Shown: positions 1-13,782, counted from the stretch's first letter. The stretch is 64,000 bases of DNA from Rhodoferax potami (GCF_032193805.1 NZ_JAVBIK010000001.1:2687001-2751000), one strand, 5' to 3'. Made by a program: numbers and translations. The notes: a model not told the origin generated them from the letters alone.

Positions 1-770
1 CTGTGCGCCAAGTATTGATTGAAGCGCGGATTGTGGAGGCCTCCGATTCTTTCGGTAAGTCCTTGGGCGTGAAGCTCGGTGGCGGTGGGTCTGCTGGTGC
101 TTCCGGCGACAAACCTGGCATCTCGCTGGGCTCAAGTTATGTGGCTGGCGCCGCAGCCACTACGTCGGGCAATTTTGTGAACTTGCCCTCGACAGGTGCA
201 CTGGGCAGCAACTCGCCGGGCCAGTTTGCTGTCTCTATTTTTGGTGCAGGTGCCGATCGTTTCTTGAACTTGGAAATCTCTGCGCTGGAGGCTGAAGGCA
301 AGGGCAAAGTGGTGTCCAGCCCTAGGGTTGTAACGGCTGATCAGATCCGAGCGTTGATTGAGCAGGGTACGGAACTGCCGTACCAGGTAGCGTCATCGAG
401 CGGTGCTACATCCATTGCGTTTCGTAAAGCTAACCTGAAACTCGAAGTGCTTCCGCAGATTACGCCTGAGGGCAACATTATCTTGACCTTGGACGTGACC
501 AAAGACACCGTAGGTCAATCCACGCCTGCCGGCTTCGCGATTGACACCAAGCATGTTCAAACCCAAGTCTTGGTAGAAAACGGCGGTACGGTGGTGATTG
601 GTGGTATTTTCACTGAGAGCTCGACGGACACAGAAACGAAGGTTCCCTTCTTTGGCGATCTGCCGGGCTTGGGAGTCCTCTTCCGCAATAAGGCCAAAGA
701 GATCCAAAAAAGAGAGATGCTCGTGTTTATCACACCGAAAGTCATAGCTGACAAAGTGGTGGGACGTTGA
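1..770 (+). CDS. pilQ: Type IV pilus secretin PilQ, C-terminal part (5' end outside window)
   Basis: The window opens inside this gene, so only about 255 C-terminal residues are seen and the start is upstream. PilQ forms the outer-membrane ring through which the type IV pilus is extruded and retracted. The visible part is the secretin domain: it begins at VLIEARIVEAS, has a Gly/Ser-rich stretch, then GKGKVVSSPRVVTAD, and ends with the secretin signature (VVIGGIFTE, then VPFFGDLPGLGVLF) and KREMLVFITPKVI. The following aroK-aroB-dgt order is the usual context of the pilMNOPQ operon in Burkholderiales, and pilB, pilC and pilD occur near 47.6-51.4 kb. Confidence 0.95.
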   Translation, partial: VRQVLIEARIVEASDSFGKSLGVKLGGGGSAGASGDKPGISLGSSYVAGAAATTSGNFVNLPSTGALGSNSPGQFAVSIFGAGADRFLNLEISALEAEGKGKVVSSPRVVTADQIRALIEQGTELPYQVASSSGATSIAFRKANLKLEVLPQITPEGNIILTLDVTKDTVGQSTPAGFAIDTKHVQTQVLVENGGTVVIGGIFTESSTDTETKVPFFGDLPGLGVLFRNKAKEIQKREMLVFITPKVIADKVVGR

Positions 771-796
771 TCCCAGCATGGTGAGGTAGCTACGAA

Positions 797-1324
797 TTGA
801 GCATTAGTCTTGTCGGTCTTCCCGGCTCTGGGAAGACCACTGTCGGGCGGCAACTGGCGCGACGTCTGCGCCTTCCTTTCGTTGACTCAGACCACGCCAT
901 TGAGAGCCGTATCGGTTGCTCTATCCGTGAATTCTTCGATCGTGAAGGGGAGGAGCGCTTCCGCGATATCGAAGAGGATGTCCTGGATGAGCTGTCAAAA
1001 AATGCAAACTCCGTCTTGTCGACCGGTGGCGGTGCTGTGTTGCGCGCTAACAATCGTGGCAATTTGCATGCGCGTGGCAAGGTCGTGTATCTGAAGTCCA
1101 CCCCAGAGGAGTTGTTTCGGCGGCTGCGCCACGACGTGAGCAGGCCTTTGTTGCAAGTGTCTGATCCTCTGGCGCGCATGCGCGAGTTGTTTGCGATTCG
1201 TGATCCTTTGTACCGAGAAACGGCCCATTTCGTCTTAGAGACCGGTCGCCCCTCGGTAGCAACCTTGGTCAATATGATCGTCATGCAGTTAGAGCTCTCT
1301 GGCGCCATTCCCTCGGTCGACTAA
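797..1324 (+). CDS. aroK: Shikimate kinase
   Basis: Phosphorylates shikimate at its 3-hydroxyl with ATP, a cytosolic step of the chorismate pathway. The Walker A loop GLPGSGKTT is at residues 7-15, the shikimate-binding FVDSDHAIE follows near residue 28, and the STGGGAV loop is near residue 76. At 175 residues it has normal length. An in-frame stop at 782-784 and the P-loop position leave TTG at 797 as the likely start, with a GAGGT ribosome site at 783-787. It follows pilQ by 26 bases and precedes aroB by 46, so the three are probably co-transcribed. Confidence 0.95.
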   Translation: MSISLVGLPGSGKTTVGRQLARRLRLPFVDSDHAIESRIGCSIREFFDREGEERFRDIEEDVLDELSKNANSVLSTGGGAVLRANNRGNLHARGKVVYLKSTPEELFRRLRHDVSRPLLQVSDPLARMRELFAIRDPLYRETAHFVLETGRPSVATLVNMIVMQLELSGAIPSVD

Positions 1325-1370
1325 GCCGGTCTTTGTGCCCCATCACGGGTAGGCCCTAAACTATCGGGCT

Positions 1371-2477
1371 ATGACTACGCAAGTGCTTCACACGGTTCAC
1401 ATTTCGCTTGAAGAGCGAAGCTACCCCATTCATATCGGCCACGATCTTTTGGCCGGTGAGTCCGTCTTCTCCGGCTTACCCAGTGCGCACACGGCACTGA
1501 TTGTGAGTAACACGACGGTAGCGCCGTTGTATGTTGCCAAATTAAAGGCCGGGCTAGCACCGCATTACGCACGTGTTTTGACCTTGGAGCTCCCCGATGG
1601 TGAGGCCCATAAGCACTGGGAAACGTTGAATCTAATTTTCGACGTTCTGCTGGCGAACACAGCCGACCGAAAGACGACGCTGTTTGCATTGGGGGGCGGT
1701 GTGGTGGGAGACATGACGGGGTTCGCAGCAGCAAGTTATATGCGTGGTGTGCCCTTCGTGCAGGTGCCTACAACTTTGCTTGCTCAGGTGGATTCATCGG
1801 TGGGTGGCAAAACGGGCATCAACCATCCACTCGGCAAAAACATGGTGGGTGCTTTTTATCAGCCACAGATGGTGCTGTGTGACCTAGCGACCTTGGGCAC
1901 ATTGCCCCCTCGTGAGGTGAGCGCCGGTCTGGCCGAGGTCATCAAATACGGGCCCATCGCCGACATGGAGTTTTTCGATTGGATCGAAGCCAACATCGAG
2001 AAATTAGTCAGTCTGGACAGCGTCACACTGGCGCATGCGGTGAAGCGGAGTTGTGAAATCAAGGCTTGGGTCGTGGGCCAAGACGAGCGTGAGTCCGGGC
2101 TTCGCGCCATCTTGAACTTCGGCCACACCTTTGGCCACGCCATCGAGGCAGGCTTGGGGTATGGGGAGTGGTTGCACGGTGAGGCTGTCGGATGCGGAAT
2201 GGTTATGGCGGCAACCTTGTCAGAGCGGCTGGGCTTGGTAGATGCGGCATTTGTCGCTCGACTGACGCGCTTGATCGCGGCCGCTGGGCTGCCCGTCAAA
2301 GCGCCGCTACTCCATGCCGCAGACAATGCCGGCGCCTATCTTGATTTGATGCGGCATGACAAGAAATCAGAAGCCGGTGAAATCCGGTTTGTAGTCATCG
2401 ATGGCCCGGGGCGTGCAGCGCTTCGCAGTGCACCTGATGCGCTTGTGCGCGAAGTGATAGACGCCTGCAATTTGTGA
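1371..2477 (+). CDS. aroB: 3-dehydroquinate synthase
   Basis: Converts DAHP to 3-dehydroquinate, the second chorismate-pathway step, using NAD and a divalent metal. At 368 residues it has the family length. Visible motifs are the NAD-binding [18 protein letters not shown] near residue 105, [20 protein letters not shown] near 132, the catalytic E-V-I-K-Y-G segment, and the metal-binding [11 protein letters not shown] near residue 247. It starts at ATG 1371 and forms an operon with aroK. Its stop codon (2475-2477) is immediately followed by a copy of the dispersed repeat described below, which separates it from dgt. Confidence 0.96.
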   Translation: MTTQVLHTVHISLEERSYPIHIGHDLLAGESVFSGLPSAHTALIVSNTTVAPLYVAKLKAGLAPHYARVLTLELPDGEAHKHWETLNLIFDVLLANTADRKTTLFALGGGVVGDMTGFAAASYMRGVPFVQVPTTLLAQVDSSVGGKTGINHPLGKNMVGAFYQPQMVLCDLATLGTLPPREVSAGLAEVIKYGPIADMEFFDWIEANIEKLVSLDSVTLAHAVKRSCEIKAWVVGQDERESGLRAILNFGHTFGHAIEAGLGYGEWLHGEAVGCGMVMAATLSERLGLVDAAFVARLTRLIAAAGLPVKAPLLHAADNAGAYLDLMRHDKKSEAGEIRFVVIDGPGRAALRSAPDALVREVIDACNL

Positions 2478-2512
2478 TTGCTATAAAAATAGTAGCTGCT
2501 CGCGCATATAAA
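2478..2512 (+). repeat. Dispersed repeat copy, aroB-dgt intergenic
   Basis: The 35 bases directly after the aroB stop contain the pattern TTGCTAT, an A/T run, TAGCTGCTCGCGCATAT. The same core (AGCTGCTCGCGCA) is found upstream of hisI in inverse orientation and inside rmlD. This copy is truncated compared with the roughly 60-bp forms: the second conserved block (GGGCGCTAG-like) is not clear here. Confidence 0.5.
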
Positions 2513-2534
2513 AAAAGGGTGACGGCGTAATTTT

Positions 2535-3707
2535 ATGGATCAGCTTCAGCCCTACGCCTGTTTGCCTGAGACCAGCAGGGGGCGACGCTTTCCTGAAGAG
2601 GCGGCGCCGACCCGGACCCCGTTTCAAAGGGATCGGGATCGGATTGTTCATTCCACCGCTTTTCGGCGATTGGTTTACAAGACACAGGTGTTCATCAACC
2701 ACGAAGGCGACCTCTTTCGCACCCGCCTCACGCATTCGCTGGAGGTTGCGCAGCTGGGGCGATCGATGGCGCGGACCCTCGGCCTGAACGAAGACGTGGT
2801 CGAAACCATCGCCTTGGCCCATGATCTAGGGCACACCCCTTTCGGTCATGCGGGGCAAGATGCCCTTCATGAGTGCATGGCCGAATACGGTGGTTTTGAA
2901 CATAACCTGCAAAGTCTGCGGGTCGTGGACCACCTGGAGGCGCGGTATCCCCAGTTTGATGGCCTCAATTTATGCTTTGAGTCTCGCGAAGGCATCTTGA
3001 AGCACTGCTCCCGTACGAATGCCCACGCGCTGGAGCAGGCCGAGGTCGACTTTCCTGCTGCAGCTGCCGGTGTCGCCCGCAGATTCCTGGATGGCGGGCA
3101 ACCGAGTCTCGAGGCTCAGCTCTGCAACCTGGCCGATGAAATCGCCTACAACTGTCACGACATTGACGATGGTGTCCGATCCGGTCTGCTGCTGATGGAG
3201 CAAATGTTGGAGGTGCCCCTGTTTTCGCGCTATGCCCGGCAAGCCCTCACACAACATGCGCAACTGGCGCAGCCTCCACAGCAGCGGCGTTGGCTGTACG
3301 AGTCCATCCGCTTGATGTTGAGCGACATGGTCTACGACGTACTGAAAACCACCCAAGCGCAATTGGCAGAAAGCCAACCGGCAAGTGTGGTGGAAGTGCG
3401 TGCTACAAAGCCTTTGGTGTTGTTCAGCCCCGGCATGCGGGCGGAAACCCGCGAGCTGAAGAAATTTCTCTTTGACCACCTCTACCGCCACGACCAGGTG
3501 ATGGACACGATGAACAGGGCCAAGCAGGTGGTTAGGGATCTTTTTGATGCTTATCTGGAGACGCCGGCTGAAATGCGCCAAGACAGCGAGCCTGCGGGCG
3601 ACATTACGCTTCAGCGGCGGGTGAGTGACCATATTGCAGGTATGACCGACCGTTTCGCCTTGCGTGAGCACGCCCGCTTGACCGGAAAGACCTTGTTTCA
3701 TGTCTGA
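2535..3707 (+). CDS. dgt: dGTPase-like HD-domain dNTP triphosphohydrolase
   Basis: Predicted to hydrolyse dNTPs to deoxynucleosides and tripolyphosphate, limiting cytosolic dNTP pools. The HD metal-binding residues are visible: His67 in RTRLTHSLEV and His96-Asp97 in LAHDLGHTPFGH, with a later Asp in LADEIAYNCHDIDDG. The N-terminal TPFQRDRDRIVHSTAFRRL is typical of the deoxyguanosinetriphosphate triphosphohydrolase-like group. Its 390 residues fit the shorter, broad-specificity subfamily rather than E. coli Dgt. The gene overlaps the next one by 8 bases, so it heads a three-gene operon with the DUF1415 and methyltransferase genes. Confidence 0.9.
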   Translation: MDQLQPYACLPETSRGRRFPEEAAPTRTPFQRDRDRIVHSTAFRRLVYKTQVFINHEGDLFRTRLTHSLEVAQLGRSMARTLGLNEDVVETIALAHDLGHTPFGHAGQDALHECMAEYGGFEHNLQSLRVVDHLEARYPQFDGLNLCFESREGILKHCSRTNAHALEQAEVDFPAAAAGVARRFLDGGQPSLEAQLCNLADEIAYNCHDIDDGVRSGLLLMEQMLEVPLFSRYARQALTQHAQLAQPPQQRRWLYESIRLMLSDMVYDVLKTTQAQLAESQPASVVEVRATKPLVLFSPGMRAETRELKKFLFDHLYRHDQVMDTMNRAKQVVRDLFDAYLETPAEMRQDSEPAGDITLQRRVSDHIAGMTDRFALREHARLTGKTLFHV

Positions 3708-4305
3708 CCTCCCTCGCCTTGCCCCGCAAACAGACGATGTGGTGATCGCTCGCACCAGGCAGTGGCTGGAGCGCGCGGTCATCGGGCTCAATCTGTGCCC
3801 GTTTGCAAAGGCTGTTTACGTCAAGAACCAAGTGCACTATGTGGTGTGCCGGGAAGCCGCGCCGGCTGATGTGTTGGAGGTCTTGCAGACGGAGTTGCTC
3901 GACTTGCAAGCCAGTCCTGCCGAGACCAGAGATACCACGCTCCTGATATTGCCTGACGCACTGTCAGAGTTTTTGGCGTTCAATGACTTTTTGTACCCCG
4001 CCGATAAACTGCTGCGCAAGCTCAAGCTCAGCGGCGATTTACAGATCGCCAGTTTTCACCCGGATTTTCAGTTTGCCGATGCAGAGCCCGACGACATTGG
4101 CAACTTCACCAATCGCGCGCCTTATCCGATATTGCACCTGCTGCGCGAGGCCAGCATCGACAAAGCTGTTGAGGCTTTTCCCGACGCGGTGCAGATCTAT
4201 GCCCGCAATATTGCCGCCCTCGAGGCGCTTGGCGCAGAGGGGTGGGCGGCGCTCGATGTGGCGGCTTACCCTGCTGCGGGCCCCCATCCCCAAGAAACTA
4301 AATGA
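3700..4305 (+). CDS. DUF1415 family protein, function unknown
   Basis: A 201-residue soluble protein that I assign to the DUF1415 family from its N-terminal TRQWLERAVIGLNLCPFAKA and the later SGDLQIASFHPDFQFAD and NRAPYPILHLLREASIDKA segments. The NLCPFA cysteine and the FHPDFQF histidine look like conserved polar sites but no activity is established. No signal peptide or membrane segment is visible. Its start overlaps the dgt stop by 8 bases, and its stop overlaps the next start (ATGA at 4302-4305), indicating translational coupling. Confidence 0.85.
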   Translation: MSDLPRLAPQTDDVVIARTRQWLERAVIGLNLCPFAKAVYVKNQVHYVVCREAAPADVLEVLQTELLDLQASPAETRDTTLLILPDALSEFLAFNDFLYPADKLLRKLKLSGDLQIASFHPDFQFADAEPDDIGNFTNRAPYPILHLLREASIDKAVEAFPDAVQIYARNIAALEALGAEGWAALDVAAYPAAGPHPQETK

Positions 4306-5216
4306 AAAAAAACAAGATATCCTCCGGTCAAAGTGGTGCGCCAGCGTTGCCCGAGGGGCAGATCCCAGAAATCCGCCCCGGGCAATCGGTGGAGCTACTC
4401 AAAGAGCTTCACATCCTGACCCGTGACGGCAAGCTAAACCAAGATTCCCGTCGCAAACTCAAGCAGGTCTATCACCTCTACCAGTTCATCGAAAAGTTGA
4501 TGAATGAGCTGCCGCAAGCCTCCGGCGGAAGCTTCACCCTCGCGGATCACGGTGCCGGTAAGTCGTATCTGGGCTTCATTCTTTACGACCTGTACTTCAA
4601 GCACCTCCCGCAGAGCCACCTGTATGGGATCGAAACCCGGGCCGAACTGGTCGATAAATCACGGGTTTTGGCTGACAAGCTGGGCTTTGACCGCATGAGC
4701 TTTTTGAACGTCAGCGTGGAGGCGGCGACACAGCTTGAAGAGTTACCCAAAACCTTTGACGTGGTCACCGCCCTGCACGCCTGCGACACCGCCACGGACG
4801 ATGCGATTGCGTTCGGGTTGGAAAAGCGGGTGAAAGCGTTCGTGTTGGTGCCATGCTGCCAAGCAGAGTTGGCCCGCCATTTGAGCCAAAGCAAGGCGCT
4901 CAGCCTGACGCGCACACCCCTGGCCGAACTATGGCGCCACCCGTTGCACACCCGTGAAATGGGCAGCCAGCTCACGAATGTGTTGCGCTGCTTGTATTTG
5001 GAAGCCCATGGCTACCAAGTGACCGTCACAGAGCTGGTGGGTTGGGAGCACAGCATGAAAAACGAGTTGATTCTGGCGCGCTACACCGGCCAAAAGAAGC
5101 GGCAAGCGGCAGAGCGTTTGAAGTCCATTTTGCAAGAATTCGGTCTTCTGGCCCTGCTTAACACACGGTTTACATTGCCCATGGACAATCAGCCTGACAA
5201 CGGATCCGGGGCCTGA
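4302..5216 (+). CDS. SAM-dependent methyltransferase, Methyltransf_32-like
   Basis: A 304-residue class I methyltransferase. The SAM-binding motif I region is TLADHGAGKSYLGFILYD near residue 87, the acidic end of strand 2 is YGIETRAELVDKS, and TALHACDTATDDAIAFG followed by FVLVPCCQAE (residues 180-190) is the pattern of the methyltransferase group with a Pro-Cys-Cys motif. The substrate cannot be told from sequence; relatives include proteins acting on RNA or proteins. Its start overlaps the DUF1415 stop, so it ends the dgt operon. Confidence 0.75.
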   Translation: MKKNKISSGQSGAPALPEGQIPEIRPGQSVELLKELHILTRDGKLNQDSRRKLKQVYHLYQFIEKLMNELPQASGGSFTLADHGAGKSYLGFILYDLYFKHLPQSHLYGIETRAELVDKSRVLADKLGFDRMSFLNVSVEAATQLEELPKTFDVVTALHACDTATDDAIAFGLEKRVKAFVLVPCCQAELARHLSQSKALSLTRTPLAELWRHPLHTREMGSQLTNVLRCLYLEAHGYQVTVTELVGWEHSMKNELILARYTGQKKRQAAERLKSILQEFGLLALLNTRFTLPMDNQPDNGSGA

Positions 5217-5263
5217 GGCGTTAGCTGGTCTTGAGAGACATGTTTTGCAAATTGGAGATTGTT

Positions 5264-5734
5264 ATGAAGCAGTGGTTGAAATGGGTTGGTATCGGTGCAA
5301 CGGTGGCATTGTTGGGTGCATGTGCGAGCAGCAGCCCTGATGTGATTCAGCGTGGCGACTCCCAACGCTTGGCGCAAGTTCAGGATGGGGTCGTGTTGTC
5401 TATTCGCAATGTCGTGGTGGACGGTAACCAGTCCGGCGTGGGCGCCGCGGTAGGCGGAGTCGTAGGGGCCATTGGTGGCTTCAGCGGCAGTGGTGTGCAG
5501 CGCGAAGCGCAAGTACTTGGCGTGCTTGCAGGCGTAGCCGGCGCAGCCGCGGGTAATGCGATTGAGCGTTTCTCCACCAAGGAAGAAGCGGTAGAAATCC
5601 TGGTGCAACTGAAAAACGGCGACCGCCGCGCCATTGTTCAGGCCAAAGGCGGTGAACAATTGGTGGCGGGGGATCCTGTGGTGTTGGTCACCACCGGCTC
5701 CAAAGTCCGCGTTACCAAGGCGCCCAAGAATTGA
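5264..5734 (+). CDS. Glycine-zipper outer-membrane lipoprotein, SlyB/Pcp-like
   Basis: A 156-residue lipoprotein. The N-terminus MKQWLKWVGIGATVALLGACASS carries a lipobox (LGAC) with the lipidated Cys near residue 20. The middle has a glycine-zipper hairpin (GVGAAVGGVVGAIGGFSGSG, then LAGVAGAAAGNAIE), and the C-terminus (EILVQLKNGDRRAIVQ, VAGDPVVLV) matches the SlyB/Pcp type. An in-frame upstream TTG at 5231 exists, but ATG 5264 has a good GGAG site at 5254-5257 and puts the signal peptide at the start. It is followed by a strong terminator and is probably monocistronic. Confidence 0.85.
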   Translation: MKQWLKWVGIGATVALLGACASSSPDVIQRGDSQRLAQVQDGVVLSIRNVVVDGNQSGVGAAVGGVVGAIGGFSGSGVQREAQVLGVLAGVAGAAAGNAIERFSTKEEAVEILVQLKNGDRRAIVQAKGGEQLVAGDPVVLVTTGSKVRVTKAPKN

Positions 5735-5782
5735 TTTGAATCAGAGCCTTCGCTGGCGATAGATTTCACAATGGGGTTTTGA

Positions 5783-5806
5783 ATGGGCGCATCAGCGCCC
5801 ATTTTT
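5783..5806 (+). terminator. Rho-independent terminator after the lipoprotein gene
   Basis: An 8-bp perfect stem, ATGGGCGC (5783-5790) and GCGCCCAT (5795-5802), with a 4-base ATCA loop, is followed by a T run. It lies 49 bases after the lipoprotein stop and just before the next ATG at 5821, so the metallo-beta-lactamase gene must have its own promoter or rely on read-through. Confidence 0.8.
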
Positions 5807-5820
5807 CATAGGGCACCCCC

Positions 5821-6597
5821 ATGGCAATTGAACTCTTCAAAAGTCCGCAGCATTGCTGCATCATGTTTTCCGATCTGGTAACCGACGAGGCAGAGGCGGT
5901 ACAGGCCAATCAGTTTCTCATTGTCAATCACGGGCAGGCAGCCATCATTGACCCCGGTGGCAACATGACCTTCAACGCGCTGAATCTCACGATGCGTGAA
6001 TACGTGGCGCCTAAGCATCTGGACTACATCATTGCTTCGCATGCGGACCCAGACATCATCGCGTCCTTGGATCGATGGATGACTTCCACCTCTGCAAAGT
6101 TACTGATCTCCCAGCTATGGGCGCGGTTTGCCCCCCATTTCTGCAAGGTCGGGAAAACCGAAGATCGCATCACGCCGATCCCTGACGAGGGCGGCATCTT
6201 GCGCTTGGGCAACTCGGAGCTCTTGTTACTACCTGCCCACTTCATGCATGCTGAAGGAAATTTCCAGTTTTACGACCCGATCAGCAAAATCCTGTTTTCA
6301 GGTGATTTGGGCGTATCCATGGTGGGTGGGCAGGATGCCAAGCGCTCTATTGAGAGCTTGCAGCCCATGCCCGCGGGAATGGAGGCATTTCACCGGCGGT
6401 ACATGGTGAGCAACAAAATTTTGAAGCTGTGGGTCAAGATGGTGCGCGCGTTGGATATCCGGATGATTGCCCCGCAGCACGGCGCTCCCTTGGTGGGGCC
6501 GGCGATACCGCAGTTGTTGGACTGGCTGGAGAACCTTTCCTGTGGCATTGATTTGATGGGCACTCCGCAGTACCAATTACCGGTTCGTGCTTTGTAG
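5821..6597 (+). CDS. Metallo-beta-lactamase-fold protein, flavodiiron/ODP-like
   Basis: A 258-residue cytosolic protein with the metallo-beta-lactamase layout: HADPDI at residues 74-79, PAHFMH near 139-143, FSGDLG with Asp162, and APQHGAP with a late His near 222. This arrangement resembles the diiron oxygen-binding domain of flavodiiron proteins, but the first motif is H-x-D-P-D rather than H-x-E-x-D-H, so ligand geometry may differ. No flavodoxin or rubredoxin domain is attached. A role in oxygen or NO sensing or reduction is an inference from the fold only. Confidence 0.7.
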   Translation: MAIELFKSPQHCCIMFSDLVTDEAEAVQANQFLIVNHGQAAIIDPGGNMTFNALNLTMREYVAPKHLDYIIASHADPDIIASLDRWMTSTSAKLLISQLWARFAPHFCKVGKTEDRITPIPDEGGILRLGNSELLLLPAHFMHAEGNFQFYDPISKILFSGDLGVSMVGGQDAKRSIESLQPMPAGMEAFHRRYMVSNKILKLWVKMVRALDIRMIAPQHGAPLVGPAIPQLLDWLENLSCGIDLMGTPQYQLPVRAL

Positions 6598-6636
6598 TTC
6601 GGATAGAGGGGCGGGTATCCGCTACGATCCTCCGCC

Positions 6637-7329
6637 ATGGCACGACTTCCAAGACTATCGATTGCAGGGCACTTGCACCATGTGTTGCAGCGCGGGGCCC
6701 ATGGCCAAGCGGTATGCCGAGATACGGAGGATTTTGAAGCGTTCCTGAGCGCGTTAGACAGCGCTGCCGAGGCGAATCACGTCGCAGTGCATGGCTATGT
6801 GGTCTTGGCAGATCATTTCCATTTGCTTGTGACGCCCGCGAGTGCAGAGGGCTTGCCGGGCTTGATGCAGGCCTTGGGCCGCAGCTATGTCAGGTACTTC
6901 AACAGAAGATACGAACGCCGTGGCACCCTGTGGGAAGGGCGGTTTAAATCGGCTGTGTTGCAGCCGCGCTATCTGCTGCCTGTGTTGACCTACTTCGATA
7001 CCCATGCCCTGCGACACGGTGAGGGGGCCGCGCCGGCGGACTACGCGTGGTCGACCCATGCCCATTACAGCGGCGCCCGGGTGGACAAGCGCATTGCGAC
7101 ACATCCGGCGTATTGGGGTTTAGGCAACACCCCGTTTGCCCGGGAAGCGCAGTACCAAGCCGCGGTGCAAGAGGGCCTCAATTCAGTGCAATTGGGTGAA
7201 ATCACCGAGGCTGTGATCGGTGGATGGGCCTTGGGCGATGCTGCATTTGTCGCAGATTTGCAAAAAAACAGCGCCCGTCGACTCACTAAAAAAGCTCCCG
7301 GTCGGCCAGCTCTCCACGTTAAAACTTAG
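6637..7329 (+). CDS. REP-associated tyrosine transposase (RAYT, Y1_Tnp/TnpA_REP family)
   Basis: A 230-residue HUH single-strand endonuclease relative of IS200/IS605 TnpA. The N-terminus MARLPRLSIAGHLHHVLQRG is typical of RAYTs. The HUH pair is His60 and His62 in ADHFHLLVTP, and a tyrosine-rich stretch follows (RSYVRYFNRRYERRGTLWEGR residues 82-102) containing the likely nucleophile. The reading frame is intact. RAYTs are usually single-copy, domesticated genes linked to REP palindromes; a fitting 27-bp palindrome lies about 90 bases downstream at 7419-7445. No flanking direct repeats were seen. Confidence 0.88.
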   Translation: MARLPRLSIAGHLHHVLQRGAHGQAVCRDTEDFEAFLSALDSAAEANHVAVHGYVVLADHFHLLVTPASAEGLPGLMQALGRSYVRYFNRRYERRGTLWEGRFKSAVLQPRYLLPVLTYFDTHALRHGEGAAPADYAWSTHAHYSGARVDKRIATHPAYWGLGNTPFAREAQYQAAVQEGLNSVQLGEITEAVIGGWALGDAAFVADLQKNSARRLTKKAPGRPALHVKT

Positions 7330-7418
7330 TCAAATAGTGTCTTTGCTTAGGTAAATAAATCGCTGATTGCTATCAAATTGATGTGACCCCAATAAATTAA
7401 GACGTCATTTCGGGTTAA

Positions 7419-7445
7419 TTTAAATGGGGTCAGACCCCATTTAAA
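7419..7445. repeat. 27-bp REP-like palindrome between the RAYT gene and gltB
   Basis: TTTAAATGGGGTC (7419-7431) and GACCCCATTTAAA (7433-7445) are perfect inverted arms around a single A. A partial half-site, TGACCCCAATAAATT, lies upstream at about 7382-7396. The GGGGTC/GACCCC hairpin next to a RAYT gene suggests a REP substrate of that protein. It sits 4 bases before the predicted gltB -35 box, so it could also influence gltB transcription. Confidence 0.6.
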
Positions 7446-7449
7446 AATC

Positions 7450-7478
7450 TTGGCACTTTTGTTGCGTTGCAGTATTCT
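7450..7478 (+). promoter_or_regulatory. Predicted sigma-70 promoter of gltBD
   Basis: TTGGCA (7450-7455) and TATTCT (7473-7478) are separated by 17 bases, giving 5/6 and 4/6 matches to the -35 and -10 consensus. A transcript starting near 7485 would have a leader of about 25 bases before the gltB ATG at 7510, including the CAGGAG ribosome site. This is a pattern match only. Confidence 0.45.
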
Positions 7479-7509
7479 CCAAACCCACTGCAATTTTCAG
7501 GAGTGCGCC

Positions 7510-12297
<4,788 letters not shown>

Positions 12298-12315
12298 CGT
12301 ACAAGGACACACATC

Positions 12316-13782
12316 ATGGGAAAAGTCACTGGCTTCATGGAGTTTGAGCGCATCGAGGAGGGCTACAAGCCCGTTGCCGAGCGCTTGAAGAACTACAAAG
12401 AGTTCGTCATCGGTCTGGACGATGCACAGGCCAACAAGCAAGCCGCGCGCTGCATGGACTGCGGTACGCCGTTCTGCAACAACGGCTGCCCGGTCAACAA
12501 CATCATTCCGGACTTCAACGACCTCGTCTTCCGCAAGGACTGGAAGGCTGCAATCGACACCCTGCACAGCACCAACAACTTCCCCGAGTTCACCGGTCGC
12601 ATCTGCCCCGCTCCTTGCGAGGCAGCCTGCACCTTGAACGTCAATGAAGAGGCGGTGGGCATCAAGTCGATCGAGCACGCCATCATCGACCGCGCCTGGC
12701 ATGAAGGTTGGGTGAAGCCCCAGCCCTCTACCGTCAAGACCGGCAAAAAAGTGGCCGTGGTCGGCTCCGGCCCCGCGGGTATGGCCGCAGCCCAGCAGCT
12801 GGCCCGCGTGGGTCACGACGTCACGCTGTTCGAAAAGAACGACCGTATCGGCGGCCTGCTGCGCTACGGCATTCCTGACTTCAAGATGGAAAAGTCCCAC
12901 ATCGACCGCCGCGCTGAGCAGTTGGTCGCTGAAGGCGTGACCATCCGCACCGGCGTGTTGGTGGGTGAAATGCCCAAGGGCTCCAAAGTTACCAACTGGG
13001 CCAAGGAAACCATTTCCCCCGAGCAGCTCAAGAAGGATTTCGACGCTGTGCTTCTGACCGGCGGCTCCGAGCAGTCCCGCGATTTGCCTGTGCCCGGCCG
13101 CGATCTGGACGGTATCCATTTCGCCATGGAATTCCTGCCCCAGCAAAACAAGGTCAACGCCGGCGACAAGCTCAAGAACCAGTTGCGCGCTGACGGCAAG
13201 CATGTCATCGTCATCGGCGGTGGTGATACCGGCTCTGACTGCGTGGGCACCTCCAACCGCCATGGCGCGGTCAGCGTGACCCAATTCGAGGTGATGCCCG
13301 AGCCACCGGCTGAGGAAAACCGCCCCATGACCTGGCCTTACTGGCCACTGAAGCTGCGCACCAGCTCCAGCCACGAAGAAGGTTGCGAGCGTGTGTTCTC
13401 CATCTCGACCAAAGAGTTCATCGGCGAAAAGGGCAAGGTCACGGGTCTCAAGACCGTACAAGTCGAATTCAAAGACGGCAAGTTGATCGATGTGCCCGGC
13501 ACAGAAAAAGTACTCAAGGCCGACCTCGTGCTGTTGGCCATGGGCTTTGTGAACCCGGTGGCGACCGTGCTGGAGTCCTTCGGCATAGATAAGGACGCAC
13601 GTGGAAACGCCAAGGCAACGACCGATTTCACCGGTGGCTACGCGACCAATGTGCCCAAAGTGTTTGCCGCTGGCGACATCCGCCGCGGCCAGTCGTTGGT
13701 GGTATGGGCGATCCGTGAAGGCCGTCAAGCAGCCCGAGCGGTGGATGAGTTCCTGATGGGCTTTTCCGACCTGCCACGCTGA
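12316..13782 (+). CDS. gltD: Glutamate synthase (NADPH) small subunit
   Basis: Transfers electrons from NADPH through FAD and 4Fe-4S clusters to GltB. The N-terminal cluster-binding Cys are in [17 protein letters not shown] and CPAPCEAAC, the FAD loop is [15 protein letters not shown] near residue 150, and the NADPH loop is [15 protein letters not shown] near residue 300. The protein ends with [21 protein letters not shown], the C-terminal FAD segment. It is 488 residues, starts 18 bases after gltB, and the pair is followed by two hairpins that end the operon. Confidence 0.97.
   Translation: MGKVTGFMEFERIEEGYKPVAERLKNYKEFVIGLDDAQANKQAARCMDCGTPFCNNGCPVNNIIPDFNDLVFRKDWKAAIDTLHSTNNFPEFTGRICPAPCEAACTLNVNEEAVGIKSIEHAIIDRAWHEGWVKPQPSTVKTGKKVAVVGSGPAGMAAAQQLARVGHDVTLFEKNDRIGGLLRYGIPDFKMEKSHIDRRAEQLVAEGVTIRTGVLVGEMPKGSKVTNWAKETISPEQLKKDFDAVLLTGGSEQSRDLPVPGRDLDGIHFAMEFLPQQNKVNAGDKLKNQLRADGKHVIVIGGGDTGSDCVGTSNRHGAVSVTQFEVMPEPPAEENRPMTWPYWPLKLRTSSSHEEGCERVFSISTKEFIGEKGKVTGLKTVQVEFKDGKLIDVPGTEKVLKADLVLLAMGFVNPVATVLESFGIDKDARGNAKATTDFTGGYATNVPKVFAAGDIRRGQSLVVWAIREGRQAARAVDEFLMGFSDLPR

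Noticed and set aside
7361..7380. ATTGCTATCAAATTGATG after the RAYT gene as another repeat copy
   Set aside because: Only the first block and part of the spacer match; the core AGCTGCTCGCGCA is missing.
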